Positions 26,638 through 34,957 of a stretch of 64,000 bases of DNA are shown piece after piece; the first letter of the stretch is position 1; each line of letters begins with the position of its first letter. The stretch comes from RUG11462 sp045649405 (lineage in GTDB: Bacteria; Bacillota; Clostridia; Oscillospirales; Acutalibacteraceae), in the NCBI GenBank assembly GCA_045649405.1, contig JAZRPW010000038.1, positions 1 through 64,000 of the forward strand. Direction: 5' to 3'. The position numbers and the translations under genes were made by a program. Below the pieces are notes generated by a model. That model was given only the letters and a program-made list of their open reading frames with translations, was not told the origin of the DNA and did no database searches.

Positions 26638-28572
26638 ATGGGCAAGACAATTGCAGAAAAAATATTAGAAGCACATTTAGTATGTGGCGAAATGAAAAAA
26701 GGTGAAGACATTGGCATTCGCATTGACCAAACTTTAACACAAGATGCTACTGGCACAATGGCTTATCTTGAGTTCGAAGCAATGGGTGTAAAACGCGTTA
26801 AAACAGAGCGTTCAGTTGCTTACATTGACCACAACACACTTCAAACTGGTTTTGAAAATATGGATGACCACCGTTTCATTGGCTCAATTGCTAAAAAACA
26901 CGGCATCTATTTCTCACGCCCTGGTAACGGCATTTGCCACCAAGTTCATCTTGAGCGTTTTGGCATTCCAGGCAAAACATTAATCGGTTCTGACTCACAC
27001 ACACCAACCGGTGGCGGTATTGGTATGCTCGCTTTCGGTGCAGGTGGTCTTGACGTTGCCGTTGCAATGGGCGGTGGCGAATATCACATCACAATGCCAA
27101 AAATGACAAGAATTAATTTAACTGGCAAACTTTCTCCATACGTTTCAGCAAAAGATGTTATCTTGGAAGTTCTTAGAATTATGTCGGTTAAAGGTGGCGT
27201 TGGCAAAATTGTTGAATACGGTGGCGAAGGTGTTAAAACTTTGTCAGTTCCAGAACGTGCAACAATTACAAATATGGGTGCAGAACTTGGCGCTTCGACT
27301 TCAGTTTTCCCTGCAGATGAAGTAACTCGTGAATTCTTAAAAGCACAAGGCAGAGAACAAGACTTCACACCTGTTTTTGCAGATGAAGATGCAGTTTATG
27401 ATGAAGTAATTGACATTGATTTGTCAACACTTAAAGCAGCTGCTGCAATGCCTCATATGCCTGACAACGTTAAATCAGTTGAAGAAATCGGTCAAATTAA
27501 AGTAGACCAAGTTCTCATTGGTTCTTGCACAAACTCTTCACTTCGTGATTTGCTCCGTGTTGCACAAATTTTAAAAGGCAAAACTGTTCATCCTGATGTT
27601 TCAGTTGGTATTGCCCCTGGTTCAAAACAAGTTTTCACAATGCTCGCTAAATGTGGTGCGCTTGCAGACCTTATTTCTGCAGGTTGCCGTATTTTAGAGT
27701 GTACTTGCGGTCCTTGTATCGGTATGGGTCAATCTCCAAACTCAAAGGGTATCTCACTTAGAACATTCAACCGTAACTTTGAAGGTCGTTCAGGTACTGC
27801 TGATGGTCAAATTTATCTTGTTTCTCCTGAAACAGCAGCAGCTTCAGCACTCACAGGTGTTTTAACGGACCCAACAACTCTTGGTGGTTATACTGAAATT
27901 GAAATGCCTGAAAAATTCCTTATTTGCGATAATTTGATTGTTCCACCAGCATCAGAGGAGGAAGCAGACAGTGTTGAAATTCTTCGTGGTCCAAACATCA
28001 AACCTTTCCCAGTTACAACTGCAATGGAAGACACAATTGCGGCTAAAACTGTTCTTAAAGTTGAAGATAATATCACAACTGACCATATTATGCCGGCAGG
28101 CGCTAAAATCTTGCCTTACCGTTCAAACATTCCTTATCTTTCACAATTCTGCTTTAAACAATGTGATGAAAACTTTGCAGAAAATTGTAAAGCAGCAGGC
28201 AATGGCGTAATTATCGGCGGCGCAAACTATGGTCAAGGTTCATCTCGTGAACACGCAGCACTTGTTCCACTTTATCTCGGTATCAAAGCGGTTATCACAA
28301 AATCTTTTGCTCGTATTCACGTTGCTAACCTTATCAATGCAGGTATCATTCCAATGACTTTCGTTAACGAAGCAGATTATGACAAAGTTTCAAAAGATGA
28401 TGATTTGAGTTTTGACGGCATCGCAACAGCTATTAAAAATGGCGATGTTACATATACAGTTAAAAATAAAACTCAAGGCACAACATTCGAAGTTAACCTT
28501 GACTTCTCAACTCGTCAAAGAGATATGTTGTTAGCAGGCGGTCTTTTAAACTATACAAAAGAAAATGCTTAA
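26638..28572 (+). CDS. Aconitate hydratase
   Basis: 644 residues, the size of the short aconitase subgroup shared by Clostridia and mitochondria-like putative aconitases, rather than AcnA of about 900. Fe-S ligand cysteines lie in GSCTNSSLRD and CTCGPCIGMG. SDSHTPTGGGIGMLAFGAGG and swivel-domain ANYGQGSSREHAALVPLYLG are intact. It isomerises citrate and isocitrate, in an anaerobe mostly for glutamate synthesis. No citrate synthase or isocitrate dehydrogenase is adjacent. RBS CGGAGGA, 11 nt before ATG. It is followed immediately by the tandem paralogues. Confidence 0.93.
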   Translation: MGKTIAEKILEAHLVCGEMKKGEDIGIRIDQTLTQDATGTMAYLEFEAMGVKRVKTERSVAYIDHNTLQTGFENMDDHRFIGSIAKKHGIYFSRPGNGICHQVHLERFGIPGKTLIGSDSHTPTGGGIGMLAFGAGGLDVAVAMGGGEYHITMPKMTRINLTGKLSPYVSAKDVILEVLRIMSVKGGVGKIVEYGGEGVKTLSVPERATITNMGAELGASTSVFPADEVTREFLKAQGREQDFTPVFADEDAVYDEVIDIDLSTLKAAAAMPHMPDNVKSVEEIGQIKVDQVLIGSCTNSSLRDLLRVAQILKGKTVHPDVSVGIAPGSKQVFTMLAKCGALADLISAGCRILECTCGPCIGMGQSPNSKGISLRTFNRNFEGRSGTADGQIYLVSPETAAASALTGVLTDPTTLGGYTEIEMPEKFLICDNLIVPPASEEEADSVEILRGPNIKPFPVTTAMEDTIAAKTVLKVEDNITTDHIMPAGAKILPYRSNIPYLSQFCFKQCDENFAENCKAAGNGVIIGGANYGQGSSREHAALVPLYLGIKAVITKSFARIHVANLINAGIIPMTFVNEADYDKVSKDDDLSFDGIATAIKNGDVTYTVKNKTQGTTFEVNLDFSTRQRDMLLAGGLLNYTKENA

Positions 28573-28573
28573 A

Positions 28574-29803
28574 ATGAAAATCAATAAAAAAATAATTTTT
28601 TCAGTTGTATCGGTTGCTTTGGTGTTAGCAATTGTTTTTGGTGTAATAGCGTTTTATCCATTTAAACCAAAAGCAAAAGTTGTGTCGCAAAAACAACCGG
28701 TCAGCGTTACTTTGCCAAATCCAAGCACTGCCCTGATTGAGCAATATTCTAATTATATGTTTGCTCGCAACCCTTGGGATATGCAAACATATAACGGTAA
28801 AGTTTATATTAGCGCAGGGGATTATGGCGAAAACTCGGGTCCTACTAAAATCATATGTTATGACCCACAAGACGGCAGTTTTGAAAAGTGTGATAGCATT
28901 TATTCAGAACAAATTTCAAGATTTTATGTTTTTGATGATTGTTTATATACCGTTTCGGTTGACCCTGTTAATTGGGGTGTAGGCGAATTTTACAGAAAAA
29001 CTAAAGACGATGAATATGACTGGTTTGAATATTTCACAGTTTTACCATCTTCTGTTCATTGTCTTGATATGGCAGAGTTTGATGACAAGTTGTTTTTCTG
29101 TGGACAGGTTCAAGACAATGACAATTACGCAATGATTCAGTATATTGAGAAAAGCGATATGCCGGTTGACTATGATGACACAACAAAACACGCCTTTATT
29201 TATAAAGACGGCAAAGAAATTACTGATGAGTATCTTCGTGTTGTGGTTTCTGAGTTGATTGTGTTTAAGGACAATCTTTATGCTTGGCATAACAGTTCAG
29301 AGCGAATTGGCGACCCTTACGAAGGGCTTTATGTTTACAACAAAGAAGAGTGTCGATTTGATTATATCGAAGGCGAAAAAACATTCGAACCAGTTGTTGA
29401 AAAGGGCGACAGTCAGTATGATTATGCGCTTGTTCAAGCAGATGTTGAGTATGATGGCAAACTGGTTTTCGCTAACAATGGTCTGTTGTATACAGAAGAT
29501 TTGAAAAACTACACCGAGTGTAATTTTGGCAAAGGTTATGAAGATTTTGTGGCTCGTGATTTGTTGGTAATTGAAGACCAACTTTACATTCTTGCAAGTA
29601 AACAACTTGAAAATGGCAAATTCAAAACTTGTGTTTTTGTAACAGAAGACCTTGAAAAATTTTCTGAAGTTTTGAATTTTGAAGCCAATAGCTATATGAT
29701 TAGTTTTGAGTATATTGACAAAACATTTATTTTCGGCGAAGGTGGAGCATATAAAGATATTCCAGAAAGTTGTGGTAATTTATATTCTATAAAGGTGGAA
29801 TAA
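28574..29803 (+). CDS. Membrane-anchored propeller-like protein, tandem copy 1
   Basis: 409 residues from the ATG at 28574. An earlier ATG at 28565 overlaps the aconitase stop; alignment with copies 2 and 3 favours 28574. No good ribosome binding site is visible, so coupling to aconitase translation is possible. One N-terminal membrane helix (about 7-28) is followed by FKPKAKVVS.KQPV and an extracellular domain of about 370 residues. Repeated strand motifs (NGKVYISAGDY, FDDCLYTVSVDP, DKLFFCGQV, DNLYAWH, DQLYILAS, DKTFIFGEG) occur at roughly regular spacing, as in beta-propellers. It is a paralogue of the dockerin protein at 14738. Function unknown. Confidence 0.8.
   Translation: MKINKKIIFSVVSVALVLAIVFGVIAFYPFKPKAKVVSQKQPVSVTLPNPSTALIEQYSNYMFARNPWDMQTYNGKVYISAGDYGENSGPTKIICYDPQDGSFEKCDSIYSEQISRFYVFDDCLYTVSVDPVNWGVGEFYRKTKDDEYDWFEYFTVLPSSVHCLDMAEFDDKLFFCGQVQDNDNYAMIQYIEKSDMPVDYDDTTKHAFIYKDGKEITDEYLRVVVSELIVFKDNLYAWHNSSERIGDPYEGLYVYNKEECRFDYIEGEKTFEPVVEKGDSQYDYALVQADVEYDGKLVFANNGLLYTEDLKNYTECNFGKGYEDFVARDLLVIEDQLYILASKQLENGKFKTCVFVTEDLEKFSEVLNFEANSYMISFEYIDKTFIFGEGGAYKDIPESCGNLYSIKVE
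29738..29799 (+). repeat. 62-bp exact repeat, copy A
   Basis: The 3' end of copy 1, including the ribosome binding site AAAGGTGG of the next gene, is identical base for base to 30989-31050 at the end of copy 2. This shows recent duplication or gene conversion. Confidence 0.95.
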
Positions 29804-29806
29804 ATA

Positions 29807-31054
29807 ATGAAAAATACTAAAAAAATTATAATTGCAGCATCAGTTGTTTTAATTTTGGCGCTTGTTTTTACTGTAATATTGATTAATCCTTTTAAGTTAA
29901 AAGCAAAAATTGTGTCAGCTAAACAACCCGTTCAAATAACTTTACCAAAAGCAGATACTTCGTTGAAAGATTTTTATAATGAAAAAGGCGAAGGCAAGTA
30001 TAATTTTGCTGCTCAAGCGTGGGATATGATTGAGTTTAAAGGCAAAGTTTTTCTTAGCGCAGGGGATTATAATAATAATTCGGGGTCTGCTCCGGTTTAT
30101 TATTACGACCCAAAGGCGAGAAAGTTTGAGTATTGCGATTCAGTTTATACCGAGCAAGTTTCAGAGTTTGAAATAATTAACGATAAACTTATAACAACAG
30201 CAGTTGACCCTGTTTCTTGGGGCGTTGGCGAATATTATGTTTATAATGAGCAAGATGATAAGTTCGATTATTATTCAACCTTGCCTTCTAATATTCATTG
30301 TTATGATGTTGAGTATTTTGATGGTAAATACTTTTTCTCTGGCTCTGTAGATGATGACGAGAATTATGCAGGCGTTCAATGGATTAAGGAAGAAGATTTT
30401 TGTTCAGATGATTTAGATAAAACTCATCAAGCGTTTTTAATGGTTGATGGCAAGCGAAATCCTTTGAATTTTCGTATTTATCAGTTATTCGCTTTTAAAG
30501 GCGAACTTTTTGCTTGGCATTATGAGGCAATACCAGAACAATTTCATGAGCAGTTGGGCATACCAAAGTATTTGGGCTTGTTTAAATATAATAAAGAGAA
30601 AAATTATTTTGAAAAGCTGAGTAATGAATATAATCTTGACCCAATAATTGAAAAAGTTGATCATAAGATTGATTTGGCAAAAATTCAGGCAAAGTTAATT
30701 TATGATGAAAAATATGTTTTTGTAAACAATGGTCTTTTGTTTACAGAAGACTTCAAAAATTATACCGAGTGCAGTTTTGGCGAAGGATATGATGGCTTTA
30801 TAGCACATGATATGTTTGAGCGTGAAGGTCAACTTTATATTCTTGCAAGTAAGACCACGAAAAACGGTAAATATAAAACTTGCGTTTTTGTAACAGAAAA
30901 CCTTGAAAAATTTGCAGAGGTTTTGAATTTTGAAGTTGATAGTTATATGATAAGCTTTGAATATGTTGATAACACATTTATTTTCTGTGAAGGTGGAGCA
31001 TATAAAGATATTCCAGAAAGTTGTGGTAATTTATATTCTATAAAGGTGGATTAA
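29807..31054 (+). CDS. Membrane-anchored propeller-like protein, tandem copy 2
   Basis: 415 residues. N-terminal KNTKKIIIAASVVLILALVF helix anchors the protein. The extracellular part has the same ordered motifs as copy 1, and is much closer to copy 3 over its whole length (ISAKQPVQITLPKADTSLKDFYNEKGEGKY region nearly identical in DNA). The ribosome binding site AAAGGTGG lies inside the 3' end of copy 1, and only 3 nt separate the genes. No catalytic motif is recognised. It is probably exposed on the outer face of the membrane. Confidence 0.82.
   Translation: MKNTKKIIIAASVVLILALVFTVILINPFKLKAKIVSAKQPVQITLPKADTSLKDFYNEKGEGKYNFAAQAWDMIEFKGKVFLSAGDYNNNSGSAPVYYYDPKARKFEYCDSVYTEQVSEFEIINDKLITTAVDPVSWGVGEYYVYNEQDDKFDYYSTLPSNIHCYDVEYFDGKYFFSGSVDDDENYAGVQWIKEEDFCSDDLDKTHQAFLMVDGKRNPLNFRIYQLFAFKGELFAWHYEAIPEQFHEQLGIPKYLGLFKYNKEKNYFEKLSNEYNLDPIIEKVDHKIDLAKIQAKLIYDEKYVFVNNGLLFTEDFKNYTECSFGEGYDGFIAHDMFEREGQLYILASKTTKNGKYKTCVFVTENLEKFAEVLNFEVDSYMISFEYVDNTFIFCEGGAYKDIPESCGNLYSIKVD
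30989..31050 (+). repeat. 62-bp exact repeat, copy B
   Basis: Identical to 29738-29799. The two copies are 1251 bp apart, one gene unit. Confidence 0.95.
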
Positions 31055-31057
31055 ATA

Positions 31058-32296
31058 ATGAAAAACACTAAAAAAATAATAATTGTAACATCAGTTGTTT
31101 TGGTTTTGGCTCTTGTTGTTGGCGTGATTTTGATTAATCCGTTTAAATTAAAAGCAAAAATTGTGTCAGCTAAACAACCCGTTCAAATAACTTTGCCAAA
31201 AGCAGATACTTCGTTGAAAGATTTTTATAATGAAAAAGGCGAAGGCAAGTATAAATTTGCTGCTCAAGCTTGGGATATGATTGAGTTTAAAGGCAAAGTC
31301 TTTCTTAGCGCAGGGGATTATGACATCAATTCAGGTTCTGCTCCGGTTTATTATTATGACCCAAAGACGCAAAAGTTTGAGTATTGCGATACAGTTTATA
31401 CCGAGCAGGTTTTAGAATTTGAAAAGCAAGATGATAAACTTGTAACCGTTTCAATCGACCCTGTTTCTTGGGGTGCAGGCGAGTATTATGTTTATAATGA
31501 ACAAGATAATATGTTTGATTATTATACAACTTTGCCTTCTAATATTCATTGTTATGATATTGAGTATTTTGATGGTAAATACTTCTTTTCAGGCTCTGTA
31601 AATGATACTGAAAATTATTCAGGTGTTCAATGGATTAAAGAAGAAGATTTTTGTTCAGATGATATGGATAAAACTCATCAAGCGTTTTTAATGGTTGATG
31701 GTGAGAGAATTCCGAAATTTTTGAATATGCGTGTTTATCAGTTGTTTGCTTATAAAGGTGAACTTTTTGCTTGGCATTATGCAGTAGTACCAGAAGAATT
31801 TCAAAAGTATTTTGGTTTGTTCAAATATAATAAAGAGAAAAATTGTTTTGAAAAGCTAAGTGATGAATATAATCTTGACCCTATAATAGAAAAAATTGGT
31901 CAAGGTATTGATTATTCGAAAATTCAAGCAAAATTGATTTATGATGATAAATATGTTTTTGCAAATAACGGTCTTTTGTTTACAGAAGATTTTAAAAATT
32001 ACACCGAGTGTAGTTTTGGCGAAGGATATGAGGGATTTATAGCGCGTGATATATTTGAGCGTGAAGGGCAGCTTTATATTCTTGCAAGTAAGACCACGAA
32101 AAACGGTAAATATAAAACTTGTGTTTTTGTAACAGAAAACCTTGAAAAATTTGCAGAGGTTTTGAATTTTGAAGCCGATAGTTATATGATTAGTTTTGAG
32201 CATGTTGATAACACTTTTGTTTTTTGCGAAGGTGGTAAAGATTCAGAAGACATCGCAAAAAGTTGCGGAAATTTATATGCTATAAAAGTAGATTAA
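31058..32296 (+). CDS. Membrane-anchored propeller-like protein, tandem copy 3
   Basis: 412 residues with one N-terminal membrane helix followed by the same extracellular domain. Relative to copy 2 it differs by scattered substitutions and a short deletion near residue 245 (IPEQFHEQLGIPKY versus VPEEFQKYF). The C-terminus (GGKDSEDIAKSCGNLYAIKVD) has diverged from the 62-bp repeat shared by copies 1 and 2. It is followed 17 nt later by rex. Function unknown. Confidence 0.82.
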   Translation: MKNTKKIIIVTSVVLVLALVVGVILINPFKLKAKIVSAKQPVQITLPKADTSLKDFYNEKGEGKYKFAAQAWDMIEFKGKVFLSAGDYDINSGSAPVYYYDPKTQKFEYCDTVYTEQVLEFEKQDDKLVTVSIDPVSWGAGEYYVYNEQDNMFDYYTTLPSNIHCYDIEYFDGKYFFSGSVNDTENYSGVQWIKEEDFCSDDMDKTHQAFLMVDGERIPKFLNMRVYQLFAYKGELFAWHYAVVPEEFQKYFGLFKYNKEKNCFEKLSDEYNLDPIIEKIGQGIDYSKIQAKLIYDDKYVFANNGLLFTEDFKNYTECSFGEGYEGFIARDIFEREGQLYILASKTTKNGKYKTCVFVTENLEKFAEVLNFEADSYMISFEHVDNTFVFCEGGKDSEDIAKSCGNLYAIKVD

Positions 32297-32313
32297 AAAT
32301 CAAGGAGAAGAAA

Positions 32314-32961
32314 ATGGCAAATTATAAAATTTCAGATTCGGTAATCAAACGTTTGCCGAGATATTATAGATTTTTAGGCGAGCTTATAAATAACAATGTG
32401 CCACGAATTTCTTCTGGCTCGCTTGCAACAAAAATGGGCATCACCGCTTCACAAATCAGACAAGATTTAAACTGTTTTGGTGGTTTTGGTCAACAAGGTT
32501 ATGGTTATAATGTTATTGAGTTGCACAATGAAATTGCCGAGATTTTAGGTCTTGATAAAAAGTACAGCGCAATTATCATTGGTGCTGGTAACTTAGGCCG
32601 TGCAATTGCAACCCATATGGCTTTTGAAAAACGTGGCTTTAGTTTGATTGGCGTTTTTGATAAAAAAGAGTCAATTGCAGGGCAACTTATAAAAGGAATG
32701 CCTGTGCGCCACATTAGCGGTCTTGATGAGTTTTGCAGAGCACACAAACCAACGGTTGCAGTTTTGTGCATTCCGGAAACCGAAACCGAAGACACAGTAA
32801 AACAATTGCTTAAATTAGGCGTTCGTGGTTTTTGGAATTTCTCTCATTACGACTTTAATTTAAAATTCCCAGATGTACCGGTTGAAAACGTGCATTTGAG
32901 TGACTCGTTAATGACATTTTGTTACAAAGTAAAAACTCTTGAGGAAGTAGAAAATCAATAA
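32314..32961 (+). CDS. rex: Redox-sensing transcriptional repressor Rex
   Basis: 216 residues. An N-terminal winged helix (SDSVIKRLPRYYRFLGEL...SGSLATKMGITASQIRQDLNCFGGFGQQGYGY) precedes a Rossmann domain with GAGNLGRAIA (about 92-101) that senses NADH/NAD+. It represses fermentation and respiration genes when NADH is low. The start is ATG at 32314 with AAGGAGA 7 nt upstream; an upstream in-frame start adds 17 residues lying in the previous gene. No obvious TTGTTAA-N4-TTAACAA operator is seen in this window. Confidence 0.95.
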   Translation: MANYKISDSVIKRLPRYYRFLGELINNNVPRISSGSLATKMGITASQIRQDLNCFGGFGQQGYGYNVIELHNEIAEILGLDKKYSAIIIGAGNLGRAIATHMAFEKRGFSLIGVFDKKESIAGQLIKGMPVRHISGLDEFCRAHKPTVAVLCIPETETEDTVKQLLKLGVRGFWNFSHYDFNLKFPDVPVENVHLSDSLMTFCYKVKTLEEVENQ

Positions 32962-32982
32962 ACTTTTAATCGGAGTGATTTA

Positions 32983-33861
32983 ATGAAAAAAATCAAAAAG
33001 TGGATTAACAAAGTCTTTGAAATTTTTTCAAAACTTTCAAACCTTTTTATCGACAACCACATTTTTGCTTATGCATCGCAGGCATCGTTTTTTGTAATAA
33101 TATCAGCAGTGCCGTTTGCAATGCTTTTGCTCAACATTTTGCAAGCGGTAATGACCATTCCGCAACAAACAGTTGAAAATGTTGTCTTGGAATTTTTGCC
33201 GGTTCAGGTTCATCAAATTGCTTATAACATAATTGCTGACTTTTACAGCAACATCAACATTCCTTTTGTGTCGGTTACAACCATCTTTCTCATTTGGACC
33301 GCGTCAAGGGGAGTAAACGCAATTTCATCAGGGCTGAAGGTTGTTTTTAACACAAATGATGACGGCAACTATTTCAAATCTGCCTTTTTCTCACTTGTTT
33401 ACACCGTTTTGTTTATTGTTGTAATAATAGCAATGGTTGTTGCAGTGTTTTTCGGTGGGCATTTGGTAGACCTTTTAGCCATCTACATTCCAGGTCTGCA
33501 CTCGGTTGTAGATGCTGTGTTGCAAGCAAGATATTTAATTTTGTTAATAGCGTTAACACTATTCTTTATGAGTGCTTACAAACTTTTGGGCAAATCCAAA
33601 ATCAAGTTTTTAAACCAATTTTCAGGTGCGTTTTTGTCTAGTTGTTTTTGGCTCATCTTTTCATATTTTTACTCGGTTTACATTCAAAATATGGGAAGAA
33701 TGTCTTACATCTACGGCTCGCTTGCAGCAATCGTGTTTTTAATGCTTTGGCTGTGGTTCTGTATGATAAGTATGCTTTTAGGCGCACAATTTAATAGGTG
33801 GATTTTTGAAAAAAACATCACCTTAAAGTCAATTTTCACAGGAAAGTTGTCAAAAACATAA
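32983..33861 (+). CDS. YihY/BrkB family inner-membrane protein
   Basis: 292 residues with six predicted membrane helices. Family signature AYASQASFFVIISAVPFAMLL near residue 30, followed by WTASRGVNAISSGL and GSLAAIVFLMLWLWFCM near the end. The family is often annotated ribonuclease BN in error; it is an uncharacterised membrane protein. It follows rex by 21 nt (CGGAGTG ribosome binding site) and is probably co-transcribed. Confidence 0.9.
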   Translation: MKKIKKWINKVFEIFSKLSNLFIDNHIFAYASQASFFVIISAVPFAMLLLNILQAVMTIPQQTVENVVLEFLPVQVHQIAYNIIADFYSNINIPFVSVTTIFLIWTASRGVNAISSGLKVVFNTNDDGNYFKSAFFSLVYTVLFIVVIIAMVVAVFFGGHLVDLLAIYIPGLHSVVDAVLQARYLILLIALTLFFMSAYKLLGKSKIKFLNQFSGAFLSSCFWLIFSYFYSVYIQNMGRMSYIYGSLAAIVFLMLWLWFCMISMLLGAQFNRWIFEKNITLKSIFTGKLSKT

Positions 33862-33890
33862 AATTTTAAGAAAAATGTTAAAGATTTTTG

Positions 33891-33919
33891 TTGACATTTT
33901 ATAAATAATAGGTTATAAT
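33891..33919 (+). promoter_or_regulatory. Consensus promoter of the small membrane protein and mini-ORF transcript
   Basis: TTGACA (33891-33896), 17-nt spacer, TATAAT (33914-33919): a perfect sigma-A consensus, 31 nt before the start codon. Confidence 0.88.
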
Positions 33920-33950
33920 ATAGACGAAGAAAGAAATAGGGGTGATACCG

Positions 33951-34166
33951 ATGGGCGAAGAAAAACAAAGTTTTACTAAAAGCTTGCTGTTAGTGGTTGG
34001 CTTTATTGCAACAATTGCAGGCATCGCCGCAGCTGTTTACGCAGCTATTAAATATTTCGAGAACAAAAAAACTGAAGAATTTATGGATTATTACTTCGAT
34101 GAAGATGATTATTTAGAAGAAGATGAAATCCCTTATGAACAACTCGAAGAGGAAACAGAAGAATAA
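33951..34166 (+). CDS. Small single-pass membrane protein with acidic tail
   Basis: 71 residues from the ATG at 33951, with AGGGGTGA 6 nt upstream; a GTG at 33942 overlaps that site. One helix (LLLVVGFIATIAGIAAAVYAAI, about 14-35) is followed by KYFENKKTEEF and a strongly acidic cytoplasmic-type tail of about 25 residues. It has a perfect promoter and is followed on the same transcript by the mini-ORF array (34224-34447) and a terminator. No known family; conserved small proteins of this shape with a YtxH-like N-terminus occur in Firmicutes. Confidence 0.75.
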   Translation: MGEEKQSFTKSLLLVVGFIATIAGIAAAVYAAIKYFENKKTEEFMDYYFDEDDYLEEDEIPYEQLEEETEE

Positions 34167-34242
34167 TTAATCGGCGACATTTGACTTACCGACTACTAAC
34201 TAAACCACTTGTGAACTTAATATAAAAAAGGTTGGGATAGTG

Positions 34243-34254
34243 ATGTACATTTAA
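34243..34254 (+). CDS. Mini-ORF 1 (Met-Tyr-Ile-stop)
   Basis: ATG TAC ATT TAA with AAAAAAGG ending 11 nt upstream. Translation is inferred from the ribosome binding site. Confidence 0.35.
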   Translation: MYI

Positions 34255-34306
34255 TTTTTAAAATGTAGGTTGTAAGTTTAAGTATCAAACGAGAGGTTTT
34301 AAGCCA

Positions 34307-34318
34307 ATGGAAAATTAA
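34307..34318 (+). CDS. Mini-ORF 2 (Met-Glu-Asn-stop)
   Basis: ATG GAA AAT TAA with GAGAGG ending 10 nt upstream and CCAATG at the start. Confidence 0.35.
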   Translation: MEN

Positions 34319-34359
34319 ATTTTAATTTCAACAAAATTTAAGAAAAGGATATTGGTCCA

Positions 34360-34371
34360 ATGAGAAGTTAA
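34360..34371 (+). CDS. Mini-ORF 3 (Met-Arg-Ser-stop)
   Basis: ATG AGA AGT TAA with AAAAGG ending 11 nt upstream. ATTGG-T-CCAAT just before could fold over the start codon. Confidence 0.35.
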   Translation: MRS

Positions 34372-34413
34372 GTTTTTTCTTTAAAGTGAATTTTAAAAAA
34401 GGAAATAACTCCA

Positions 34414-34425
34414 ATGTATAAATAA
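34414..34425 (+). CDS. Mini-ORF 4 (Met-Tyr-Lys-stop)
   Basis: ATG TAT AAA TAA with AAAAAAGG ending 11 nt upstream and CCAATG at the start. Confidence 0.35.
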   Translation: MYK

Positions 34426-34462
34426 TTTTTGTTTTCAAACATTTTAGACTTCTTTAAAATTA

Positions 34463-34494
34463 AAAAAGCAAGGTGAATTTTCACCTTGCTTTTT
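34463..34494. terminator. Bidirectional terminator
   Basis: AAAAAGCAAGGTGA/TCACCTTGCTTTTT 14-bp stem with 4-nt loop. It ends the mini-ORF transcript on the plus strand and the rpiB-containing operon on the minus strand. Confidence 0.93.
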
Positions 34495-34511
34495 CTTATT
34501 TATCAAAAATA

Positions 34512-34955
34512 TTAATATTCGCCGTTTTCAATTTTTTCAATTTTGTCAAGTCTGTTTTGGTGTCTGCCACCTTCATATTCTGTGTTCAAGAAAATGTCAA
34601 CCAATTCAAGCGCAAACAAGTCGCCCAAAACTCTGCCACCAAGACAAAGAATGTTTGTGTTGTTGTGAAGGCGAGTAAATTTAGTTGAAAAATGGTCAGT
34701 ACAAACTGCTGCACGAATGCCTTTAACTTTGTTAGCAGCAATAGACATACCAATACCAGTACCGCAAACCAAAATTCCTTTTTCTGCTTCTTCACTTGCA
34801 ACACATTGTGCAACTGGGTAAGCAGTGTCAGGATAGTCAATGCTTTTGCCTTCAAAAGTGCCGAAGAACTTGTATTCAATACCTTTTTCATCAAAATCTT
34901 TCATAATCTTTACGGCTAATTCATAACCGCCGTGGTCACAACCAATTGCAATCAT
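34512..34955 (-). CDS. rpiB: Ribose-5-phosphate isomerase B
   Basis: 147 residues, standard for the RpiB/LacAB family. IGCDHGGYELA at the N-terminus, GILVCGTGIGMSIAANKVKGIRAA with the catalytic Cys, and HNNTNILCLGGRVLG are all present. It interconverts ribose 5-phosphate and ribulose 5-phosphate in the pentose phosphate pathway. It lies 2 nt after tsaB with a strong AAGGAG site and is last in the minus-strand block from recO or further upstream. Confidence 0.94.
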   Translation of the reverse strand: MIAIGCDHGGYELAVKIMKDFDEKGIEYKFFGTFEGKSIDYPDTAYPVAQCVASEEAEKGILVCGTGIGMSIAANKVKGIRAAVCTDHFSTKFTRLHNNTNILCLGGRVLGDLFALELVDIFLNTEYEGGRHQNRLDKIEKIENGEY

Positions 34956-34957
34956 TT

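Larger units (their letters stand above)
34224..34447 (+). repeat. Array of four Shine-Dalgarno/three-codon mini-ORF units
   Basis: Four consecutive units each have a purine-rich AAGG/GAGG, a 10-11 nt gap, ATG, two sense codons and TAA. Start codons are at 34243, 34307, 34360 and 34414, so the last three are spaced 53-54 nt. Units 2-4 share CCAATG and a similar T-rich spacer ending ATTTTA-like before the next purine run. The two internal codons differ in every unit. Start, stop and ribosome-binding elements are conserved while codons 2-3 are not. Confidence 0.7.

Noticed and set aside
32297..32313. Upstream start for rex in the end of copy 3
   Set aside because: The extra 17 residues are coded within the preceding gene; AAGGAGA points to the ATG at 32314.
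32962..33000. Rex operator near rex
   Set aside because: No TTGTTAA-N4-TTAACAA-like palindrome was seen here or at the aconitase promoter.
34263..34268. ATG-TAG as a fifth mini-ORF
   Set aside because: No Shine-Dalgarno sequence in front of it.
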